Positions 12,538-27,651 of a stretch of DNA of 64,000 bases are shown here, piece by piece. The notes below the pieces were generated by a model. It did not search any database and was not told the origin of the DNA. It saw nothing but the letters and a program-made list of their open reading frames with translations. Positions within the stretch are counted from its first letter, which is position 1, and each line of letters opens with the position of its first letter. The DNA is from Arthrinium phaeospermum. Lineage: Eukaryota; Ascomycota; Sordariomycetes; Amphisphaeriales; Apiosporaceae. The translations under genes were made by a program, and so were the position numbers. The stretch covers positions 4,960,001 to 5,024,000 of the forward strand of contig QYRS01000002.1 in assembly GCA_006503535.1 (NCBI GenBank). Reading direction: 5' to 3'.

Positions 12538-15003
12538 TCACTTGCGCGCCGACGACTCGACCGGCAACCCCTTACTGCTCGCCCGCCTCAGCGCCGGCCC
12601 AAAGTGCCACAGCACCAACGGCATCAAGATAGCAATCGACAGCGTCACGACCGCGAGCAACGTATTGCCCCAGCCCTGGCCGAGGTCGGCGTAGATGGGC
12701 GGCCCCAGCAGGGGAAAGGCGAACTCGGACAGGTGCTGCATGAAGGTCCCCGCGTGGGCGCTGGCGGCGTACTCGGCGCCGTACGACTCGGTCACGTACG
12801 GCTGCAGGCTGAAGAAGCCGAGGATCAGGCCGATGGCCAGGAAGAAGGCCGCCAGGTCGGGGATGACGTAGTGCATCTCGTTCTGCAGCGCCCAGCCGTA
12901 CAGGATCAGCGAGGGCGGGATCAGGATGGCGGCGCCGCTGTTGACGGGGAGGCGCCACTCGGGGCGGTGGCCGGTCGTGTTGTGCTTCTTGCGGAAGTAG
13001 GCGGACCACTGCGTATGGGAAAGCATAGGTTAGTATGGATGTAGGTACATAGAACATGGTGGCAAAAGGAAAGCAAGTACGTACCCCGTCTATCGCATAG
13101 CGACTGATGTGTAATCCGAGGAGGAAGCCGGCACCGAGGGCGAGGATGTTGAGACTGGCGCCGATCTTGTCGAAGCCGTAGAAGAGCACAAAGTTCCTGT
13201 CAAATGTCGAAATGCTGTAATGAAAGGAGTCAGTACCTTGACTAGGAAACCGGGGAGGAGATGTGATTAGTGGAAACAAACTTACAAGAGATACATGATA
13301 CCAAAAAGATACGCCCTGTACCCGAACGCCAGCTGAATAGTGGGATGGCAGATGAGCATGATGTAAGGCAACGCAATCTTCTTCATCATCCACTCCTTGT
13401 GCGTCTGACCGGGGACCTGGTACGGCGTATGCAGAGCCTGATTACCGGTCGACTGCTTGAGGCGGTCGCACTTCTGCTTCAACAGCAACGGGTGCAGCGA
13501 CTCCTCCAAGAAGACAAAGGCCAAGATGATGGCAATGGTGCTAAAGATGGACGTCCCCCAGAAGATCCACCGCCAGTCGCTGAACTCCGCAATCGCAGCC
13601 CCGAAAATAGGCGCGATAGCACTGCCGAGGAAGGGCAAGTAAGCATGCACCGCATCGCCCCTCCCCCCGATATCAGCCGTGTAGATATCCGCCGTGAGCC
13701 CCGGCGCGATGATCTGGGGCGCGCTGGCGCCCAGCCCGCCGATGAACCGGAACGCCAGCAGCTGGGGCCCCGACGTGGCGAAGCCGCAGGCCGTGTTCCA
13801 GAGCATGTGCCAGATGTGGGCGTACTTGATGATGGGGGCGCGGCCAAAGTACTCGAGCAGGGGCGCGATGAAGGCCGGGCCGATGCCCGCGGCCAGCACC
13901 TGCATGCCCATGATGAGCCGCTGGTCCGTCCCGGGCGCGATGTTGAGCTCGGCGCCGATGACGTCCATGGCGGGCCCCACCATGGTGGCCGAGAAGGGCG
14001 CGATGAAGCTGAAGGTCGACAGGATCAGCGACGTCTTGTACTTCTTCATCATCGGCCAGTTGCTCGGGCAGGCCGGGTCGTCCGGGCCGTCCCAGTCGAC
14101 CTGTTTGGAGTCAGTTACGCTGTTTCGAACACTAGACAGTAGCGGTCGGGCTTCAATTGACTCACCAGGTTCTTGTCGAGCGGCTCGGCCTTCTCGTCGA
14201 TCTCCTCGGTACTGAACCAAGCCCCATTCTCGCCGCTCTTCTCGTCGGGACTGATCCCCGCTCCGCATCGCTATTATCGCGTCCCCGGGTGACCGACCGC
14301 ATCTCGACGAGCGTCGACCCATTAACGGTCTCTGGCCGCGGCGGCGGCGGCGGCAGAGGCGTAGCCGCCTGCTGCTCCTGCGCCGTGGTGATGCGCAGGG
14401 CCTCGAGCAGGACGCGGACCCGCGGGTCCTCGAGGTCCTCGCCGGCGGGGCTCATGCTCAGCCGCGAGTCGGGCAGGGGCGGGAACGCCTCGCTGCCCCG
14501 GACCGACCCGCGGGCGGTCCGCGGCGTCCGCGGCACCGCGCTGTGCAGCTGCTGTGTCGGGTAGGCCTCCTCGTAGTCCTCGGACAGGCCCGCAGGTGGC
14601 GGCTGCGCGAGGGCGTGCGGGCGGTGCTGTAGCGCGGCGGCCCGCGGGACGAGCCGTTCGAGGTGACGGACCGGGAGTGCCGCCGGTTGCGGGACTGGGA
14701 CCGCGCCCGCCGCTGCTCCGTCGACGGGTCTGCTGCGTACTGGCTCTGCCGCCGGCTCCGCAGGTACGCGGGCTCGGGCGGGGGTGCGTCCGGGTCCACG
14801 AAGGGGTCTCTGGGGTTACGACGGTCGTCGTGCAGATCTTCCATGTCTGCGTCGGGGTGAGAGTCACTGCTGCCGCCATGGCGGCCGCGTTCATGGTTTG
14901 TGAACAGGGGAGGCAACTGGTGGGCGGCGACCCGCTGGCTCTGCCGGTTCCAATCGCGGCTTTGCCTGGTCTGCCTGCTGGGCGACGAGTTGCTCGGGAC
15001 CAT
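12538..15003 (-). CDS. MFS transporter (DHA1-like); N-terminal tail in broken frames
   Basis: The transporter core is intact: exons 14100-13286, 13214-13085 and 13008-12538 (introns 71 and 76 bp) give 471 residues from VDWDGPDDP onward. They include 12 predicted helices, the fungal DHA1 start motif DWDGPDDPAC.NWP, a signature loop at GRAPIIKYAH and the helix-5 motif GLTADIY. It is probably a plasma-membrane drug/H+ or polyamine antiporter. A 65-bp intron (14165-14101) joins it to EPLDKNL. Upstream of that, the long hydrophilic tail (polyproline, Arg/Ser-rich, from the ATG at 15003) lies in three different frames, shifting near 14610 and near 14255, and the EPLDKNL frame has a TAG just upstream and no ATG. 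Two single-base losses would explain it. The tail is disordered, so exact breakpoints are uncertain. Confidence 0.78.
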
Positions 15004-16707
15004 CGGCGGGCCTATTTCCCCTCAATGTCATCGGGGTAGCTTCTTTGCTGCTGCGGCCGTTGGCGGCGGACACGGCCAGATCGTGGGGAGCCGCCGGTTG
15101 CATTCTCGTCGGGGCTGTCACGCATGTAGGGGGATTCGTCTTGGGAGGAGGAGAAAACCATCGTGTGAGGTCAAAAGAATGTTAGCGTGTAAGTCTGCTC
15201 TGTGCAATCATCAGACGGTCTCGAGAGAGAGAGAGTGAGAGACGACGTGAGAGAGACGAAGAGCGTGATGATAATTGGACAAGAATATTCGTCTCCCATT
15301 CGAGCCTCCAAACGGACAAGACATTCCAGCGTCTATGTATATACCCTAAAGCCACCGCAGTCACTCCCCCCCTTCTACTTCTAGACCGGCACCATGCCAG
15401 AATGGTCAGACGTTTGTTTGCGCTGGGGATGCATCGCCACGCCTACCCGGTTCTGAAGTCTGATTAAGAGTTTCTGAGTTTCCAGACTGAGGGGGCACTG
15501 CTGGAGGAGGTCTTGCTCGATACGAGATGCCGGCCGGCGTCATCGTGCATCGCGGGCCAGCTGAGGCAGGCTAAGATTCTTGGGGGCTCTTGGTCCATGT
15601 CACAGGATTTGTCTTTCGGAAGGCCGGGGCCGGGGCCATGTATGCCGCATGCGTCTGCTGAAAAGCAAATGTTGCTACACGCACTGTCCCAACTGAGTCG
15701 CCATGCCTGCGTGGGATCTGCCAAGGAGCCCGCAGCATCCCTGTCCTGCGTCGCACTAGTATTAGTCATTGGGGGATAGATAGATGCGCCCAACCTTATC
15801 TGGCTGGGCAGGGGTTCGATGGGGCCGCTCCATGCCCAGCCGACTTGTCAATTGTGCAATGTTTTAACTATAAAGAGAGAAATGACGTCGGAGATATATT
15901 GGCCCTCCCCGAATATAGCAACCCTCTATATTCAATACCATCACCAGTTTATGTGAGGAGGCGTACGAGTAAAAGAACAGATGCATCTGCTATTCGGTTA
16001 TGTCGGCCATTTGGCTTCGCTCTACTGGTCCCATCTCTGGTGTTGACGATACTGCCACTATTGAATGAAATGTCGCAAAGTCAGCGATACGCGTTGGCGT
16101 GTATGATCGGCGAAGATTGGCCCATGGATAAAACCTAGAATGATTACAGATCCCGGATCTCGAGCGGCAACCACCACGAACAGAAACCGCCGAAGGACCG
16201 TGGGGAAGAAGGTGGAGAGTGGAGGGGAGGATGTGGTAACAGGGGACATCGATTACGCCAAGTCGCCACCAAGGTCCCGGCTGTGGATCGGGGATGCGGC
16301 GGGGGAATCAGATTGGGGTCACGCAAAGCCTCAAGAAGATCGGATGGAAAGTATCGACCGGTCGAGCTGGATCTGCAGTCTACACAGTCACGCATTCTTC
16401 CATTTCGTCCCGTCTTCCAGCCCTCCATTCGACCATTCATGACTGGTGTATTAGAAATTGTCAGATCTTGGCGCCCACCGCCCGATCGCCAGCTCCAGAA
16501 CCCCCTCAGGGGGGGGGAAGGGCAGATCAGTATTCGCCAATTGCCTCGTCAGAACTCCCTTCCGAATAGCCGGAACCGTATGTGCTTGGCACATAGCACG
16601 AAGAACGTCCAAGAACCTTTTGACGACATCGTTGCGGCTGTGGCAGCTAAAACCACCGGTGCCGTTGTTTGATACTTGGGACGAAGACCGGACTAGCCCC
16701 AACCTAC
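15004..16707. other. spacer without recognisable gene
   Basis: This is the promoter region of the MFS gene and the 3' flank of the surface-protein gene. It contains a GA-rich patch near 15222-15245 and a run of eight G near 16509. The ATG at 15121 opens a 76-codon frame that overlaps the transporter's N-terminal tail in another frame and might be part of it. Confidence 0.5.
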
Positions 16708-17799
16708 CTACACGAGCACCAATGCAAATCCAGCCGCCACGCCTGCCAACAGCGTCGTCGAAACCCATGGCCACGCACCGCCCAAGAACGCCATCTGAAA
16801 AGCGGAAGACCTGCCCGCCATGGCAGCGCTGCTGCTGCTGGACGAGGTCGCTGTCTCGGTGTCGTTGTCGTGTTCGAAGGTGTCCGACTCGCGGTGCACC
16901 AGGGCGACGATGGGCATGATGGTGTAGGCGACGAGCCCGGATCGAACCTTTTCTGGCAGGGCCGCCGTTCTGGTCGACAGGGGGCCTGTCGCCGTGGCCT
17001 GGAGGAACAGGCCGCTAACCGTGGTCCCGAAGATGCTGAGCCGCGTCAGGCCGGTCGTGTAGTCTGACGCAGAGCCGGCCACGCAGACCGACCTCGGCAC
17101 CTCGACTGAGGGCAGGGCAGCATAGCACCCCCCGTTGAGGGCCCGAGCTGTCATCGAGCTGTACACGTGTGGTGTCTTGTCAGCGGGATCTACTCACCCT
17201 CTCGGTTCGTCGACGGGTTTTGTGCAAAACGCACATTGCAGATGGGCAAAAGGAACGGCCGTCGTCTTTTCCGATGCTACTCACCTTGGACAGCACAAAA
17301 TGGCTGTTTCGCCATGGTCCATAGCACCCAGCAGTGCATGATGTCCGGCATACCCGAAGCGCTTCATGTCGTCACTGAGAGTGGCTTTAGCCGTCGTCAT
17401 GACGGTACCGCCAGTACGGTCGGGAACTCCCGTCGTCGTGGAGCCTGGGTAAGTGAAGGCAGGGCCTGAGCTTGTGATGACCCCCTCTCCGTTCTTGGTC
17501 GCCGTTCCCACGGCAGTCCAGCTGTCCGGGCAATGGAGACCCGGGGAGAAGTAGTTGAATTGGTTGATGACCCTCGCGTCGCTCTTAGAGCTCAAGGCGT
17601 CCAGCTCGACGCCTGATGGATAGCAGTCGCCTCGCTGGAAGCTGCAGCCGCCATAGACGAACGCATCGGGCTGGTCGGTCAGCGCTAGCCTCAGGTTGGT
17701 TGGTTCGGCGGTCGCGCATGATGCTGGTGCCGTGAAGGTGGTGGTCAATGGGCCGGCATTGTGGAAGGAGAATCGCGATAATGAGGTGGCAGACGGCAT
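16708..17799 (-). CDS. CCP-motif fungal surface protein with C-terminal membrane/GPI-type anchor
   Basis: Two exons, 17799-17285 and 17158-16708, spliced across a 126-bp intron, give exactly 321 residues. The family marks are the start (M.SATSLSRFSF, GPLTTTFTAPASC), YFSPGLHCPDSWTAVG near the middle, and GETAILCCP followed after the junction by SSMTARALNGGCY. All paired cysteines lie before residue ~205. A Ser-rich linker then leads to a hydrophobic C-terminal segment that ends the protein with no cytoplasmic tail, which suits either a GPI signal or a tail anchor. No classical N-terminal signal peptide is visible, as in other members. Function is unknown. The protein at 56890-57921 has the same architecture. 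This gene is intact although its neighbours are frameshifted. Confidence 0.75.
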
Positions 17800-21452
<3,653 letters not shown>

Positions 21453-22396
21453 GCAGAAGGCTGTTTCAATGTGCTATCGATGGAGAGGAAAGGTGGCCGA
21501 GATCAACCATCAAACAGTATGATGCCCTACAGGTTTGAGACGGGAGATGAAGGTGACCTTGTCGAAGTATTTGTACTCCAAAAGGAGGCCCCTCGTTTAT
21601 AGGGATCGGCATAAGTATGCAGGTATCCAGAAGGTGACGCTGACAGCTTGGCGGGCACGCACACGTTCCCATTGGGGTCGCTTCTCCGGGGGAGGATCGT
21701 GAGGGGTTCGACGGTGACACCAGCCGTCTCCAAGAGGCAATGCGACGTATGCACAAAACAAGCAACTCCGTTGCAGAAGCCAAGCTTCTGTTTCCGTGTA
21801 CCGAGCCGCAAACGGCCACTCGGCCGTGGGGTATGAGTCCGGGGGCTCCGCATGGGAGGGTGGTCTGGGGACGGCTTGGCATGCATGTCGGTAAATCATC
21901 GGGTTTTCAGAAAACAGAAAAGGTCCAGCCAGGTGCCAAAATCAAGGCTAGGGATTTGGAGAAATGACAAATAACATTATCAAATTTCAGCGAAATTTTA
22001 TGCTGTGTTGCGGGGTCGTCGTTTGTCTGCCATCGGCACTGAGATGAGATCGCATGTTGGTGTTAGGTCATTTGTAAAAAGGGGCACGCTGGTAGACAGG
22101 GTTGTCGGAATACTCCGCTCTGCCGCTCTGCGCGCCTGTACCCAAAAAGTGTATTTGCTGGAAGGCTGAAGAGCAAAGTCACGAGTTTGCGCAAGAAAGC
22201 TTTTGTCACACCTATGAAGTATCCATTGGTGTAAGGCACTCGACGCGGGCAATGCTGTCACGTGTTGAATTGCGGCTGAGCTCGGTCAGGCAGCAACGTA
22301 GAGAGGCAGCCAGTTCGGATGAACATCACGTCGCTCAAACTTGCGAGAAAGTAAAATTCTATTCTTCTTCTCATTAACAGTTCCATATTTGAGTCC
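21453..22396. other. spacer without recognisable gene
   Basis: This is the divergent promoter region between the GMC gene (minus) and the HET gene (plus). The minus-strand frames at 21466-21899 overlap in three phases and none shows a recognisable protein. Confidence 0.55.
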
Positions 22397-23503
22397 ATGG
22401 CCCCAGATAACCTGACACCGTTGGCCTATACCGGCCTTAAGCCTGGACAGATTCGCCTTCTCTACCCTGACACGCGAGCCGACCGAGAGGACCGCTGGTT
22501 CCTGAAGGAAGCTATGTTACTAGATGATTCAGGAAATCGCACTCTCCTCGAATACGACACCTTGTCGTATACATGGGAGACCAGGTCACCACCTTCGCCG
22601 TCAATTGCAATGACCAGCAGCTCCGGGTTCACCATAACCTCAATGACGCTCTTCCATTTCTCGCACGACGCGACTCGCAGCTGCCCATCTGGATCGATGC
22701 GGTTTGCATCAACGGGAACGGATGTTTAAGGCAAGCCGGAGTAAAATCAAGCTTAGAACTCCGCAAGCCCTGCGAAGTCGACAGCTTGTGATATATGGTC
22801 AAATCTTCGACCGGATCAAAGAGACTCCCCAGTTTTAAAGTCACTGAAACAGAAGGGTTCAAGGAGCGCATGTCGAACTTATACTTATGGGAGGAATCGC
22901 TAGCATCTGCCGTTCTAAACAGATGCAAAGATCCGGCTCCGATGCTAACACCCCAAGCCTGGTAAAGTACAAGTCACGACGGAAGATTACTGGAGCACGC
23001 TCCGAGGAGGCTATTCCATGGACGGCGGCATTTCCCAAGTCCTGGGAGGCTTTCTCGTTTGCAAAGGAACAATTCCAGAATCTAATGTAAGATGAAATGA
23101 CCTCCTGACTCGTATCGAGCACCCGCCCGACTACCTATGCTAACATTATTACAGATTGTTGTCGGAATCCGCTTTCGCTCAGTCAGAGACACTCAGTATG
23201 CGTCATATTACCCAGCTCAGCCCGAACTAAATCAATATGTGGGGTGGTGGATGGGATCGATGCTGTTCAACATAAAAGACGCTTCTTTTCGACAGCAAAG
23301 GGAAGGTTCGCTTTGGTCCTTAACATCGCCGTCGGAGATAGCGTTTGTATTTTTAGTTTTGCTAGAACAGCGCACATCATACGCCGCACGCCCGACCCAG
23401 ACAAGGAAACGTATGCACTGGTGGCGAGGCTTACGTTCACGGTATGATGCACGGAGAGGTCGAGGATCTGGACATTGAAGGACAAGAGATTATGTTGGTA
23501 TAG
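22397..23503 (+). pseudogene. broken HET (heterokaryon incompatibility) domain gene
   Basis: The frame from the ATG at 22397 has the standard HET opening: GQIRLLYP, then LLEYDTLSYTW. It continues one frame over as GDQVTTFAVNC, LNDALPFLARR and IWIDAVCIN, the core HET motif. The shift falls in a G run at about 22574, where one G is missing. After IDAVCING the reading frame meets TAA and TAG stops, and about 450 bp carry no recognisable sequence. The typical HET C-terminus reappears in pieces (RRFFSTAKGRF, VGDSVCIF, TYALV, then EAYVHGMMHGEVEDLD) up to the TAG at 23501-23503. An intact member would help trigger cell death on fusion of unlike strains. The stops in the middle suggest real decay on top of the single-base losses. 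Confidence 0.75.
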
Positions 23504-23856
23504 AAATATCAAACGCCGAGAGCCCCATCTGAAACTCTCCCGGATTTTGAGGAGCCCTTATCCTGCCTGCTTACTATACACCATGGGCACGCGTTTAGGG
23601 GATTTTCATCTCGTAACGCCTCCCTTCCCTCAAAAGCCCAATACCATATTAAACTCCCCTTCTCATATACCCGCCAACCATAGCGTCTCTTCATGAGCCC
23701 ATCCGCATCTGTCGGATGTAATAGCTAATAGCATAACTCCCAGCCCAATCCATTAACGGGCAACGACCCACCAACCCTTCTTCAGACAAACGAATCCCTA
23801 TTACTCGACCCCTCTGTATGCGTCTCGCTATTCGTCTTGCTAATGGACCCGCCCGC
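23504..23856. other. short spacer
   Basis: This is the convergent 3' region between the HET relic and the broken rhodopsin-domain gene. It holds no gene or repeat that I can see. Confidence 0.6.
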
Positions 23857-25049
23857 TCAGAAGCCCTCGACCTCGACGGTGCGCTTGATGCCCGACGCGG
23901 CGGCGAGGATGCCCAGGCTCATGGTGCCGGCGACCCAGGTACCTCTCGGCTTTCGGCATCTGCAGCTGGGGGATGAAGGTCCACGGGAGGATGGCGAAGG
24001 CGAGGTCGACGATTACGGTGTAGGCTGTATCCAGGCGAAGGTACACGTTAGCCAAGCGCTCGCAGTCTATGTAGTGACCTCCAAATGACGGGAGATGATG
24101 AAGAGGGGAAGGGGGGATAAGTGTAACTCACGGTACAGGATATACGGGTACACCTGGATGATATCGCTACAAGAGCGTCGACGATTACGGTGTAGGCTGT
24201 ATCCAGGCGAAGGGTACACGTTAGCCAAGCGCTCGCAGTCTATGTAGTGACCCTCCAAATGACGGAGATGGATGAAGAGGGGAAGGGGGGATAAGTGTAA
24301 CTCACGGTACAGGATATACGGGTACACCTGGATGATATCGCTACAAGAGCCGGCCTGTTGCCTGTTCCAGAGATACGACGCCGGGTGGCAGGCCAGCCAG
24401 AAAACGAACACCTGGACTGCAAGCGCAAAAGTTTCTAGTCAGTATTTTTGGGCGTCCCGAAGCCACACGAATAAAGGTAAAGAGAAAAGGTAAGAGGAAA
24501 AAATACTTGTAGACAAAAGCACCATCAACCCATGATGACCCAGATGGTGATGCGCTGCCAGCGCATCGTGACGGCCATGAGCCGAAGCAGCAGGAGGCCC
24601 AGCGACAGCTTGGCCAGCGCCATGGTGACGGTCGACACGGTGCTCGCGGCGATGAGCCAGAGGACGGCCGGCGATGTCGGCGGCGCGGCCCGCCATGATC
24701 ATGCCTTCGAGGGTCTGGCCCCAGCCGTACTCGGCGGAGACCTGGAGGAGGGCGCCGGCTACGCCGGCTAGGATCTGTGCGCGGAGGAAACATTGTGGTC
24801 AGCTTCAATTGCTTTTGTTTTCGGGGGGTGTATTTGCAATTGTTCTGGAAAAGAAACTGATGCAAGTAATCGTAACGTGGTGTGAGGTTGACGTACATAA
24901 GCCGAGACATACAGGTAATCATCGTAGCCCAACGCGGCGAGGAGGACGACGCGGGTGTAGAGCCGTAGCAGCAGAAACACCGTGAGGACCCCGAACATGA
25001 TCCAGACAAACGTCATGGCGACCGGCGCGTCGCCGCCCATGGCAAACAT
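23857..25049 (-). pseudogene. broken rhodopsin-domain (PTH11-like) membrane protein
   Basis: The ATG at 25049 starts an exon with the RLYTRVVLLAALGYDDYLYV motif typical of the fungal rhodopsin domain. The next exon carries YGWGQTLEGMIMAG and then, after a frame change near 24690, a helix region TMALAKLSLGLLLLRL. Further exons give FVFWLACHPASYLWN and DTAYTVIVDLAFAILPW with LQMPK, ending near SGIKRTVEVEGF. The protein stops there, about 60-70 residues short of the family's usual end. A 172-bp tandem duplication repeats the exon-intron-exon segment around 24005-24350. Because the conserved helices are intact between breaks, the lesions could be consensus errors; the missing C-terminus is harder to explain that way. 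Confidence 0.72.
24005..24350. repeat. 172-bp tandem duplication inside the broken rhodopsin-domain gene
   Basis: Copy 1 (24005-24176) and copy 2 (24177-24350) both start GTCGACGATTACGG and end CTACAAGAGC. They differ only in runs of one base: GAAGG/GAAGGG, GACC/GACCC, and GACGGGAGATGATG/GACGGAGATGGATG. I see no substitutions. The unit spans one intron and parts of both flanking exons. Confidence 0.93.
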
Positions 25050-26877
25050 CTTGGCGGTTCGGTTCGAAAGCGATCGAGAGGGAGGGAGGTTCGAAAGATT
25101 TCGATCGGACCGTAGAACAAAATGCTATTTGATCTAGGTTGATGTTCCTCGGCTTGGCATTTGAAATGGTGCAGAGCCGAGAACAATTCAGACCCAGATC
25201 GCTACGGGGGTCCTTATTATTATGTAGCAGAGAAGTTCGTCCCGTACAGGACGAAAGGGCAGTCCTGTGAAACCCCTTTCGTTTTGATATGATGCAGTTC
25301 GTCAGATATACCGAGGAATCCCTGCCCTCTGGGCACCCGTTTCCCATGATTCGCGTAGATTTTGACGTGGTATTGGGGTACTTTGTCGGCAAATGTGTTG
25401 CTATCCTGTTGGATCAACTTCAGGGATCACCACTGCCGGGCAGGGAGTAGGCAATATGGAGTCCCATTCGTTTACGTGGAGAAGGGGTCTGAGAATGAGA
25501 GAGAGAGAGAGCTCTGTTATGGCACTGTTCCTGGTTCCGAAGTGGAGACGGGTAGCCTCGCCCAGCAGGGCTCCTCCCGGGAGACGATCAGGCCACACGA
25601 GTTGCACCAGGTTAGCACTGGACTGCCGCGCTGCGACTCTGTGTGTGGCCGCGGGACTCTTCCGGTCAGATTTCTACGTGGACGTGGTATCGCGTTGCTC
25701 AAGATGGAGTGGGAAGCAGGTAGCAATCATGCCCAATGAAGGCATTTGTTTCAACTTGGAAAATTTCATCTTTCTGTCTGATCTTATTTTTCCTTCCGTA
25801 GCAAAGACGACAGATACGAAGGGAAATAATAAGACAGGCAAGTTGCCCTCGAATGCATGTTGTAAATGAATGAATACAGAAACAAAGTCACCATGGATCA
25901 AGTGATTAAAAAGGTGAACAGGCCGCTACCTCGGAAACTGCAATTCGGAATAAACTCTCCTATAGATTTAACCCATGAATTGCAATTCTAAAAGTACGAT
26001 GCATTCCCCAGAGTTTTATGTGGGAGATTGTGGCGGCCTGGCGGCCGATTTTCCGATCATCTCTCCGCCGCCGTTTGCCGAGGGATCGGTTTGATCGGTT
26101 GAATTGCCAGGCCTTGCCTTGGCCGTAATTATCGTGGATGGTTGCTTGGCCCTCGCGTCGTGCTCTGGGGATGATCCCTGCCAGAGCCCGGAACTATATC
26201 TCGTCGCTTAGACTAGCTCCGGTGGATAGTAGGCCTTTTTGTGGAATTTCTCAGCTCGTCTCAGCTGCGACGGTACTACGTCACGTGACGGTTTGTTGAG
26301 AAGACAAATTTCCTAAAGTGTCGTTCGGCTGATAACTTGTGGTGGTGGTGCGTGCTTCATCTTAGATGGTCGATCCGGCACCCCTGGCCGAGTCGGGGTG
26401 CGAGATCGGGGGCATGCACCCCTCCTACGTCGCGGATGCGATTCCGGGGCTGCAACTAGGTTTCGTAACACTTCGCGGTCACAAGGAAGGATGTGGAAAC
26501 ACGAAAAACCAAACTCTAATTCTTCCTCCAGCCAATGGCCAACGTGGGCCGGACTGCTTGCATGATCCAGGCGCCCGGATAAGGGATCCTCAAGGTTGAA
26601 TCTTGATCGTTGACGGCTCTCCCATGTTGCTCTGCCGTCAAGATCGCATTGAATTGTCGCTAGTCATTACTCGTCCAAACTTTATATACGATAGTTTCGA
26701 GGGTTCGCAACGCGGGCATCCCCCGTCTTTTTTTTAGACCCAAAACGGGATCTCGCATCTTTTTCCTCTTGCGACGTATTGATAAAAAAGAGGCAAAGTC
26801 GAACCGTCCCCGGAATGTTCCAACCCCAAAGTCGCAGTCGAGATCCCACACTACCACCTCCTGCTACGTTGATCAGG
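25050..26877. other. spacer without recognisable gene
   Basis: This 1.8-kb stretch is the 5' flank of the broken rhodopsin-domain gene and the 3' flank of the aldo-keto reductase relic. A short GA microsatellite lies at about 25496-25512. Open frames at 25362-25869 overlap in several phases and look random. Confidence 0.55.
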
Positions 26878-27232
26878 CTACGAAGCTGCCGACAGTGCCG
26901 TCCAGATTGCATTCAGACCAGCGATGATATCCTCCGGCAGCGGAACTTCGGCAACCGCCGCCACCGTCTGCTTGACTTGGGCAATCTTCCTCCCTCCAAA
27001 GACAATGGCATCGTCAGGTTTCAGTGCAGAGTGAAACGCGGGCCAGCGGGCCGCGACCCGGGTGCTTATTCAACAAATTTTCAAGTGCAAGCAGAGCGAC
27101 ATGGTAATCCTCCACGTCGTACCGCCGCGCGTCCAGCGACAATGATGTCGCCGCGATCGCAAATGTCGAAACACTCCTCCAGCATCTTGGACAGGAAATT
27201 GCAAACGCCGAATTTGGGGACGGCAAAAAGGC
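26878..27232 (-). pseudogene. relic of an aldo-keto reductase (AKR7/aflatoxin-aldehyde-reductase type)
   Basis: Three minus-strand pieces in different frames follow the order of an AKR7-type C-terminal half. The first reads KFGVCNFLSKMLEECFDICDRG and resembles the FGVSNF.A.EVEE..ICE block. The second reads RRYDVEDYHVALLALENLL. The third reads FHSALKPDDAIVFGGRK, then PLPEDIIAGLNAIW, ending at the TAG at 26878. The N-terminal barrel strands with the catalytic Tyr and Lys are absent, and about 60-80 residues are missing between the first two pieces. This is deletion plus frameshift, so I read it as true decay rather than only sequence error. Confidence 0.5.
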
Positions 27233-27651
27233 ATGTTAGTCATACCTAGTAAACTCAAGGCACGTTTTACTTCCCTTCTCCCATCGTTTCTCTCTTCGAG
27301 CGACGCAGAACAACGTACCTCATCAACAGCCCTTCCTGTAACTACTATATCGACACCAACTGCCTACACTCGCAACGGCGTCGCCACATCTTACGCATAC
27401 GCCTACAAGGCATTAATCATCTTCTTACCTCCTTTAACGGCCGGTCTGCCCACTCAATGCCAGGTCATGTTCTCTGTTCAAGTCGTTCTATTTTGTTGGC
27501 GATGATACGTTTCCGAATGACGAATTGCTAATTCAGGGGGGCACGACGCGCACTCTCTAACAAGCGACCCCTTTCTTCTCGTAAGCAACTAATAAGCATT
27601 CTCACCTCTAAACACCTGAATACACGTGTTAGACCTCAACCTCCCACCCCC
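27233..27651. other. short spacer
   Basis: This is the 3' flank of the transketolase gene. A small plus-strand frame at 27233-27505 has no recognisable product. Confidence 0.55.

Noticed and set aside
13270..14142. 290-codon plus-strand frame over the MFS gene
   Set aside because: It is antisense to the transporter helices and rich in Arg/Gly/Asp with no recognisable domain.
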